DNA of 10,819 bases from Gammaproteobacteria bacterium (GTDB lineage: Bacteria; Pseudomonadota; Gammaproteobacteria; GRL18), in contig DAOVUK010000052.1 in assembly GCA_030632625.1 (NCBI GenBank), positions 1 to 10,819 of the forward strand. The letters run 5' to 3'. Made by a program: the position numbers and the translations under genes. A model generated the notes under the pieces. The model had not been told where the DNA came from. It saw only the letters and a list, made by a program, of their open reading frames with translations, and made no database searches. Shown piece by piece: positions 5,966 through 10,819 of the stretch. Positions within the stretch are counted from its first letter, which is position 1. The number at the start of each line of letters is the position of its first letter.

Positions 5966-5983
5966 CGTTAACTGCTGTTAACG
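5966..5983 (-). other. Stem-loop overlapping the ccoG stop codon
   Basis: CGTTAAC (5966-5972) and GTTAACG (5977-5983) form a perfect 7-bp stem closed by a 4-nt loop, and the ccoG stop (5978-5980) lies inside it. No U-tract follows, so transcription probably continues into ccoH. It may affect mRNA stability or coupling. Confidence 0.35.
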
Positions 5984-7414
5984 TTTAGGGCCAATAAAGA
6001 TACTTTCACGGTTACTTTGATAAAGCTCTCCAGCACTGTCTTTGCCTTCAACATGAAAGGTAATGGGCTGAGATTTTTCTGTCAGGTTCTTTCTTGGGAC
6101 TTTGACAAAAATAGTCACTGCGGTTACCGTCCCATGGGTTGCAACAATTTCTTTTTCAGCGCCCAACACTATCATGCCTTTAAGATCACCATCACCATCA
6201 TCAGCTGAAATAGTCACCCTGATGTCTTCATTCATTTTATTGAGCACTTTCATAGTATAACGATTTTGAATGGTGCCATCACTTTGTATAACAAATAATG
6301 GCTGTCTGGCATGCAGCACTTTAAGCTCCAGTGATTCCATACCACTCAGCCCGAGGACAACACCTAAAATCGAAATCAGCAGGATGGCACCATACACCCA
6401 GACTCTCGGGCGTTTAAGTAAGGGCAATTCTTCCTTACCCATAATGCCGTCCCAGGAGGCATATTTGATCAAACCTGCTGGTTTATTAATTTTTTCCATC
6501 ACGGCATCACAGGCATCAATACATAGACCGCACATGATACAGCCTTCCTGCTGACCACCTCTGATATCAACACCGGTAGGGCAGACAGCAACACATTGAT
6601 TACAATCCACGCAATCGCCCTGATCTTCAGATGCAGGTTTACCTTTTAACAGGCGGCCCCGCTTCTCACCTCTGGAAACATCATAACTGGGCACAATGGA
6701 GGTATCATCAATCATCACCGCCTGAATACGTGCATAAGGACATAGCCAGAAACAGGTTTGCTCACGCAGGATACCTGCCAGGAATATGGTGCCAACAATA
6801 AACATTGATACAGTGATATAAACTGTAGAAGACGCATTGAGGGTAAATAAATCCACCCATAAATCATAAGCATCAGTAAACCATGCGGTGAAACTAATGC
6901 CGGTTAAAAATGCGATTAGAAACCATAAGGCATATTTTTTAGCCCGGACAATAATTTTAGCCGCATTCAATGGTGACTTTTCTAATTTCCTGCGTTTAGC
7001 CGGAGTACCTTCGAGCTTATCTTCTATCCAGGTAAAAACATCAGTCCAGACGGTTTGAAAGCAGAAAAAACCGCACCAGACCCGACCTGCCAGAGCGGTT
7101 ACAACAGCCAGTAAAATAGCAAAAAACAGCAGCAGAAATGACAGCATCCACAAATCCTGTGGTAATAATGTCAGGTTAAAAATATGAAACTGACGATTTG
7201 GTATGTCTAATAAAACAGCCTGACGATCACCTAAACGTAAATAGGGGCCGATAAAGAAAATAAGCCATAGAAAATTGGAAGCCCATTTTAAATTTCTAAA
7301 TTTTCCACCCATTCGTTTGGCATGGATTTTAACATCACCGACATTGATCGTGTGTTCATGAGCTTCTGCATAAAGCTCTTCGAGGCTTTGCTCGTGAATT
7401 TGTTTTTCAGCCAT
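5978..7414 (-). CDS. ccoG: Cupric reductase / cbb3 assembly iron-sulfur protein CcoG
   Basis: CcoG (RdxA/FixG) reduces Cu(II) to Cu(I) for the cbb3 copper-delivery pathway. The 478-residue product has helices at about 44-60, 87-110 and 161-179, another at 198-215, and one at 338-356. Between them lie Cys pairs C114/C118 and C221/C225 (TCFWLCPYARIQ). Two [4Fe-4S] ferredoxin motifs follow: C268-x2-C271-x2-C274-x3-C278P and C292-x2-C295-x2-C298-x3-C302. The C-terminal 120 residues form the FixG Ig-like periplasmic domain. I start it at ATG 7414 (MAEKQIHEQS); an in-frame TTG at 7429 would add five residues, but the GAGA just upstream suits the ATG better. The first Cys pair reads CGFFCF, where many homologues have CP. 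It starts downstream of a terminator, so it probably has its own promoter. Confidence 0.95.
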   Translation of the reverse strand: MAEKQIHEQSLEELYAEAHEHTINVGDVKIHAKRMGGKFRNLKWASNFLWLIFFIGPYLRLGDRQAVLLDIPNRQFHIFNLTLLPQDLWMLSFLLLFFAILLAVVTALAGRVWCGFFCFQTVWTDVFTWIEDKLEGTPAKRRKLEKSPLNAAKIIVRAKKYALWFLIAFLTGISFTAWFTDAYDLWVDLFTLNASSTVYITVSMFIVGTIFLAGILREQTCFWLCPYARIQAVMIDDTSIVPSYDVSRGEKRGRLLKGKPASEDQGDCVDCNQCVAVCPTGVDIRGGQQEGCIMCGLCIDACDAVMEKINKPAGLIKYASWDGIMGKEELPLLKRPRVWVYGAILLISILGVVLGLSGMESLELKVLHARQPLFVIQSDGTIQNRYTMKVLNKMNEDIRVTISADDGDGDLKGMIVLGAEKEIVATHGTVTAVTIFVKVPRKNLTEKSQPITFHVEGKDSAGELYQSNRESIFIGPKR

Positions 7415-7510
7415 AGTCTTTTTTCTCAAATTGATGATTATTTATATGGATGGTGGAGTGTTAAAAAATTTTATAATTAATTTACAAAGTATTATAAATA
7501 AAACAAGTAT

Positions 7511-7537
7511 ATTATAAGTAACTTATGTTACATAAGT
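7511..7537 (-). promoter_or_regulatory. Candidate ccoG promoter and operator palindrome
   Basis: On the minus strand a perfect TATAAT -10 lies at 7511-7516, about 97 bp before the ccoG ATG. No good -35 is seen at 16-18 bp. In its place is a 17-bp palindrome, ACTTATGT-T-ACATAAGT (7521-7537). It overlaps a second one, ATAAGT-A-ACTTAT (7514-7526), so ATAAGT half-sites alternate in orientation. This looks like a regulator site on a promoter placed after the upstream terminator. The regulator cannot be named; the motif is not a good FNR box. Confidence 0.4.
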
Positions 7538-7561
7538 GCTCAAAAGTCACCTGCTAGAAAC

Positions 7562-7593
7562 AAAAAAAGAGAGGTTAAACCTCTCTTTTTTTT
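7562..7593 (-). terminator. Intrinsic terminator between the ccoNOQP unit and ccoG
   Basis: Arms 7562-7575 and 7579-7592 pair over 14 bp (core GAGAGGT with ACCTCTC) with a 3-nt loop and A-/T-tracts on both sides. On the minus strand it lies 17 bp after the stop of the 38-residue ORF and 150 bp before ccoG. It therefore splits the cluster into ccoNOQP plus the small ORF, and ccoGHIS. Partial readthrough is possible. Confidence 0.85.
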
Positions 7594-7609
7594 ACAACGT
7601 CAGGAACCT

Positions 7610-7726
7610 TTAATCTTCACTGTGATCAGTATTGATTTTCTTCACAGCCATAATGCCAATATACACAAAAATGACAATACAGATAACAACAGCACCGATT
7701 GAACCCCAAAATACAGCATCATTCAT
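7610..7726 (-). CDS. 38-residue single-helix protein after ccoP; candidate small cbb3 subunit
   Basis: ATG 7726 is preceded by AGAGG (7734-7738) at 7 nt spacing, and the frame ends with TAA at 7610-7612. The product starts MNDAVFWGSIGAVVIC and has one hydrophobic helix at about residues 6-27. A short Lys-containing, acidic tail (KKINTDHSED) follows. It lies between ccoP and a strong terminator, so it is co-transcribed with the oxidase subunits. The size and topology recall CcoM, the roughly 36-residue accessory helix of the Pseudomonas stutzeri cbb3 oxidase. Sequence identity to CcoM cannot be claimed from memory, and ccoM is not normally found at this position. The reading frame, ribosome site and operon position make a real gene likely; the function is inference. 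Confidence 0.7.
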   Translation of the reverse strand: MNDAVFWGSIGAVVICIVIFVYIGIMAVKKINTDHSED

Positions 7727-7767
7727 TTGAACACCTCTATATATGGAACAACTTTACTTTAGCGTTA

Positions 7768-7814
7768 TTATTTCAGCACCCAGCTTTATAACTCAAAGCC
7801 AGATACTGAAATAA
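7768..7814 (-). other. Nested stem-loop between ccoP and the 38-residue ORF
   Basis: TTATTTCAG (7768-7776) pairs perfectly with CTGAAATAA (7806-7814). Inside, GCTTT (7783-7787) pairs with AAAGC (7795-7799) around a 7-nt loop, leaving a symmetric 6x6 internal loop. No U-tract is present. It could be an mRNA processing or stabilising element that sets different levels of ccoNOQP and the small ORF. Confidence 0.4.
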
Positions 7815-7829
7815 AATATGGCCAGGAGA

Positions 7830-8732
7830 CTACTTACCACCGCCAAACTTATAAACATAAACAGCCATCTTCTTAATATCAGCTTCTGACAGTGTATCTT
7901 TAAATGCAGGCATTTCAGCATTTCTGGTTTGTGTATCACCCGCAGCATTAACACCATGAGCAATAGTTTGTTTAGCACTCGCCAGTAAATCGGCTTCATT
8001 AAAACGCCAGATACCATCAGTCAGGTTTACAGAACCCAGAGCAGCCATACCTTTTGCATCCATGCCATGACAGGCAAAACAGGCTTTTGATGTGAATAAG
8101 GCTTTGCCTTTCTCATCTGTTTTACCTTCAGACAAACCAACAACATAGCTTGCCAGGGTATCAATTTCTGCTTCTGATAAAGTGGCCGCATGAGCAGTCA
8201 TCATACCTTTACGACCATTGGTAATAGTGGTCTGAATCTGCTCAATGGTGCCGCCGAATAACCAGTCGTCGTCAGCCAGTACCGGGTAACCAACATTACC
8301 CGCACCACCCGTACCATGACAGGCAGCACACTTATCGCCAAAGAGCACCTTGCCGGAATGTTCTACATAAGTAGAAAGTCCGTCATCAGCAAGAATTTCT
8401 TGTGCCGACATAGCAGCAATTTTATCTTCATAAGGTTTACGAACCGCTTCAACGATTGCTAAATCTGCCTTATATTCGCCAATTGCTGTCCAGCCAGTCA
8501 CACCTTTAGTGATACCACCTTTGATGACACCACCTTCGACAACCTCACCTTTATTGAAACTGTCAAACAGTGGAATGGCTGGATAGATAACAACATAACC
8601 AATAATAAATGCAATACTGGCATACCATGCCATCATCCACCAGTTGGGTGGTGGATTCGCTAATTCACGCAGGTTATCATCCCAAATATGCCCAGTATTA
8701 CCTTCATCTGGAAAAGGATTATTTTCCGACAT
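7830..8732 (-). CDS. ccoP: cbb3 oxidase diheme cytochrome c subunit CcoP
   Basis: CcoP is the membrane-anchored diheme cytochrome c that passes electrons to CcoO. The 300-residue product has the usual N-terminal HIWDDNLRELANPPPNWW (15-32), then one helix at about 33-54. Two cytochrome c domains follow, with CAACH (135-139) and CFACH (218-222). Likely axial Met residues lie in KGMM (175-178) and AEMP (272-275). The ATG at 8732 overlaps the ccoQ stop by one base (TAATG), indicating translational coupling. Residues 58-77 are four 5-residue repeats ending in KG or EG, lying between the helix and the GW motif where typical CcoP proteins have only a few residues. The reading frame ends TAG at 7830. 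Confidence 0.97.
   Translation of the reverse strand: MSENNPFPDEGNTGHIWDDNLRELANPPPNWWMMAWYASIAFIIGYVVIYPAIPLFDSFNKGEVVEGGVIKGGITKGVTGWTAIGEYKADLAIVEAVRKPYEDKIAAMSAQEILADDGLSTYVEHSGKVLFGDKCAACHGTGGAGNVGYPVLADDDWLFGGTIEQIQTTITNGRKGMMTAHAATLSEAEIDTLASYVVGLSEGKTDEKGKALFTSKACFACHGMDAKGMAALGSVNLTDGIWRFNEADLLASAKQTIAHGVNAAGDTQTRNAEMPAFKDTLSEADIKKMAVYVYKFGGGK
8502..8561. repeat. 15-bp repeat in the ccoP periplasmic linker
   Basis: Four 15-bp units (8502, 8517, 8532, 8547), each beginning ACCTT, encode on the minus strand the steps SFNKG, EVVEG, GVIKG and GITKG. Two units are close copies and two are diverged. The array sits just after the membrane anchor and keeps the frame. Confidence 0.65.
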
Positions 8733-8965
8733 TATTTTTTCTCCGTAGTTGTGGGTTCATCGTCCATAAGCATATATTTTTGTGCTTCTAATTTATCCTT
8801 ATTTTTTGGACGAAAAACGTAGAAGTAAGCAATGACCATGAGAGCAAAAGTAACTATTGTAATAATAAATCCTGCCCAGTCATGTGATGTCATTGCACTC
8901 CAGTCAGTATAGAAATACCCTTGTGCACTCTCTTCTATCATTTTGTCAGAAGAGTGATTACTCAC
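8732..8965 (-). CDS. ccoQ: cbb3 oxidase small subunit CcoQ
   Basis: CcoQ is a small one-helix subunit that stabilises the cbb3 complex. The 77-residue product has a polar N-terminus of about 30 residues, a helix at about 31-50 ([20 protein letters not shown]), then the family-typical [20 protein letters not shown]. The start is GTG 8965, with AAGGAG 9 nt upstream inside the ccoO coding region, so the gene overlaps the end of ccoO by 8 bp and ccoP by 1 bp. The N-terminal extension is longer than in many CcoQ proteins, which begin close to the helix. Confidence 0.92.
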   Translation of the reverse strand: MSNHSSDKMIEESAQGYFYTDWSAMTSHDWAGFIITIVTFALMVIAYFYVFRPKNKDKLEAQKYMLMDDEPTTTEKK

Positions 8966-9677
8966 GGTACTCTACTCCTTCCTGGAATTTAATCATTGTT
9001 CCAAGCACCTGCAGATAAGCAACCATTGCTTCCATTTCAGTTTTACCTGTAATTTCAGAGGCAGTTTCAATATCCGCATCGGTATAAGGAACACCAACAA
9101 TTCTTAAACCACGCATATGTGCTTTAATCTCTTCACCATCTACCGTATTTTCCATAAACCATGGGTAATTAGGCATAACGGACTCAGGCACCACTGAACG
9201 AGGAGCGATCAGATGAGCAATTTGCCATTCATCTGAGTATTTGCCGCCAACGCGAGCCAGATCAGGTCCGGTCCGCTTTGAACCCCATTGCATTGGATGG
9301 TCATACATTGACTCAGAGGCTAATGAATAGTGGCCATAACGTTCTTTCTCATCACGGAAAGGACGAATCATCTGTGAATGACACAGATAGCAGCCTTCTT
9401 TTTGATAGATGTCACGACCGGCCAATTCAAGCGGCTTCAGAGGACGAACCCCGTCACCTGCCTGCCAGTCTTTGAGAGACTTATCGCCTCTGTCCCAGAC
9501 CACACCAGGAATGTTTTTTGCTGGTAAGGCACTATCGAGATAGAACAAAGGTACAATTTCAACGATACCTGCCACTGAAACCGTCAGGAAGGTTAAAAAG
9601 GCTAACAGCCAGACATTACGTTCTGCTCTGTCCTGTATACCTGTTGGTTGTACTTTCTCTATATTAGTTTCTGACAT
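8958..9677 (-). CDS. ccoO: cbb3 oxidase monoheme cytochrome c subunit CcoO
   Basis: CcoO is the membrane-anchored monoheme cytochrome c of the cbb3 oxidase, relaying electrons to CcoN. The 239-residue product has an N-terminal helix at about 22-45. Then come [20 protein letters not shown], with the heme site C96-x2-C99-H100, and the conserved [27 protein letters not shown] and PNYPW segments. M168 in VMPNYPW is the likely axial ligand. ATG 9677 has a strong AAGGAGG 6 nt upstream, 11 bp after the ccoN stop. Residues about 56-77 ([18 protein letters not shown]) look like a roughly 20-residue insertion compared with the shorter CcoO of pseudomonads. Confidence 0.97.
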   Translation of the reverse strand: MSETNIEKVQPTGIQDRAERNVWLLAFLTFLTVSVAGIVEIVPLFYLDSALPAKNIPGVVWDRGDKSLKDWQAGDGVRPLKPLELAGRDIYQKEGCYLCHSQMIRPFRDEKERYGHYSLASESMYDHPMQWGSKRTGPDLARVGGKYSDEWQIAHLIAPRSVVPESVMPNYPWFMENTVDGEEIKAHMRGLRIVGVPYTDADIETASEITGKTEMEAMVAYLQVLGTMIKFQEGVEYRE

Positions 9678-9688
9678 AATAATCCTCC

Positions 9689-10819
9689 TTACGCCGCTAC
9701 AGCAGCAGTTTGTGCCGCTTTAACTGAACCCGCATTTTTTGCTTTCAGGACAGTCATAATGATGTTATACAGCATAATGATTGCACCCAGCAGGAAGATA
9801 CCACCGCCAATTGCACGCATTGCGTAGTATGGATGCATTGCTTCCACACTTTCTGCGAAGGTATATGCCAGTGTTCCGTACTCATCATAAGCACGCCACA
9901 TCAGACCTTGCATGATACCTGATACCCACATGGCAACAACGTAGATTACTGTGCCGATAGTGGCAGTCCAGAAATGCATATTAATCAGTTTCTGAGAATA
10001 CATCGGTGTGTGGAAAATTCTTGGCATCATATGATACAAAGCACCAATACCAACCATAGCAACCCAGCCCAGAGCACCTGAGTGTACATGACCAATGGTC
10101 CAGTCAGTATAATGAGACAGCGCATTGACGGTCTTAATAGACATAATCGGACCTTCAAAAGTAGACATTGCATAGAATGCCAGAGACATGATTAAGAAAC
10201 GTAACACATAGTCATTACGTAATTTATCCCATGCACCGGATAGCGTCATCATACCGTTAACCGCACCACCCCATGAAGGAATGATCATGGCGATTGATAC
10301 TGCTGCACCTAAAGAACCGGTCCAGTCTGGAAGCGCGGTATATTGTAAGTGGTGAGCACCTAACCAGACATAACCAAACATTAATGCCCAGAAGTGAATC
10401 ACAGATAAACGATAAGAGAAGACAGGACGATTAGCCTGTTTTGGAACGAAGTAGTACATAATACCCAGGAAGCCCGCTGTCAGATAGAAGCCAACCGCGT
10501 TATGTCCCCACCACCACTGAATCATGGCATCCTGAACACCAGCGTAAGCAGAGTAAGACTTGAATGCGCCAACCGGGATAGCAGCACTGTTTACAACGTG
10601 CAGGAGAGTGATCATAATCATCATCCCCATAAAGAACCAGTTGGAAACGTAAATATGTGAAGTTTTACGGGTGGCAAGCGTCATCATAAAGTTGAACATG
10701 AACGACACCCAGACCACGGCGATTGCCAGATCAATTGGCCACTCCAGCTCAGCATATTCTTTAGACTGAGTGATGCCTAATGGAAGAGTAATGACAGCAG
10801 AGACAATGATAAGATTCCA
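9689..10819 (-). CDS. ccoN: cbb3 oxidase catalytic subunit CcoN (partial, N-terminus outside window)
   Basis: CcoN is the heme b / heme b3-CuB core where oxygen is reduced to water. The frame is open from the right edge to TAA at 9689, giving 376 residues. It starts inside the gene: the first residues include [16 protein letters not shown], a CcoN hallmark, so a GTG at 10717 is internal. In fragment numbering, WWWGHN gives the first CuB His (106). HH at 156-157 gives the other two. Y150 fits the cross-linked Tyr. H244 and H246 in [10 protein letters not shown] fit the heme b3 and heme b ligands. These spacings match P. stutzeri CcoN with an offset of 101, so about 100 residues, including the other heme b His, are missing. 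It heads the ccoNOQP operon; the promoter lies outside the window. Confidence 0.98.
   Translation of the reverse strand, partial: WNLIIVSAVITLPLGITQSKEYAELEWPIDLAIAVVWVSFMFNFMMTLATRKTSHIYVSNWFFMGMMIMITLLHVVNSAAIPVGAFKSYSAYAGVQDAMIQWWWGHNAVGFYLTAGFLGIMYYFVPKQANRPVFSYRLSVIHFWALMFGYVWLGAHHLQYTALPDWTGSLGAAVSIAMIIPSWGGAVNGMMTLSGAWDKLRNDYVLRFLIMSLAFYAMSTFEGPIMSIKTVNALSHYTDWTIGHVHSGALGWVAMVGIGALYHMMPRIFHTPMYSQKLINMHFWTATIGTVIYVVAMWVSGIMQGLMWRAYDEYGTLAYTFAESVEAMHPYYAMRAIGGGIFLLGAIIMLYNIIMTVLKAKNAGSVKAAQTAAVAA

Noticed and set aside
7431..7444. TTGAT-GATT-ATTTA as an FNR box for ccoG
   Set aside because: One half is poor and it lies only 17-30 bp before the start codon, downstream of the likely promoter.
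7793..8017. 74-residue minus-strand ORF inside the ccoP 3' region
   Set aside because: It is an out-of-frame shadow of ccoP, which carries clear heme motifs in its own frame.

Overview
The window reads as a moderately AT-rich gammaproteobacterial chromosome segment. Two things point there: the end of an ftsX-like gene followed by rpoH (the classic ftsX-rpoH order), and a complete-looking cbb3 cytochrome oxidase cluster. A secreted Gly/Asn/Trp/Tyr/Pro-rich protein resembling sulfur globule proteins hints at a sulfur oxidiser, but that is inference. No mobile element, CRISPR array, tRNA or rRNA was seen.

Left part (1-1750). The 3' end of ftsX lies on the + strand, followed by a short antisense ORF for a 53-residue one-helix membrane protein. 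A 399-base regulatory region then leads to rpoH (sigma-32), whose start I place at 747. That region holds a perfect CIRCE operator (TTAGCACTC-N9-GAGTGCTAA) overlapping promoter-like elements, including a possible sigma-E-type promoter, and then a structured 5' leader with a segment able to pair with the rpoH Shine-Dalgarno sequence. rpoH ends in four in-frame stop codons spaced 15 bp apart. A perfect 17-bp bidirectional terminator separates it from the convergent minus-strand genes.

Middle and right part (1751-10819, all minus strand). Reading in the direction of transcription from the right edge: ccoN (5' end cut off), ccoO, ccoQ and ccoP, packed with overlaps or very short gaps; a 38-residue one-helix ORF missed by ordinary length cut-offs; a strong terminator; then ccoG, ccoH, ccoI and ccoS, which mature the oxidase and supply copper; and finally the sulfur-globule-protein-like gene. 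ccoNOQP makes the oxygen-reducing enzyme (CcoN heme b/b3-CuB core, CcoO and CcoP c-type cytochromes, CcoQ small stabilising subunit). CcoG (Fe-S cupric reductase), CcoI (copper P-type ATPase), CcoH and CcoS assemble it.

A theme across the window is short in-frame tandem repeats with periods of 12, 15 or 57 bp. They sit in the CcoI nucleotide-binding domain, the CcoP periplasmic linker, the CcoH C-terminus, the rpoH stop region and the Gly/Asn-rich protein. No new defence or mobile system is visible. The best leads are the CIRCE/rpoH control region, the 38-residue ORF, the sulfur-globule-like protein and the repeat expansions.
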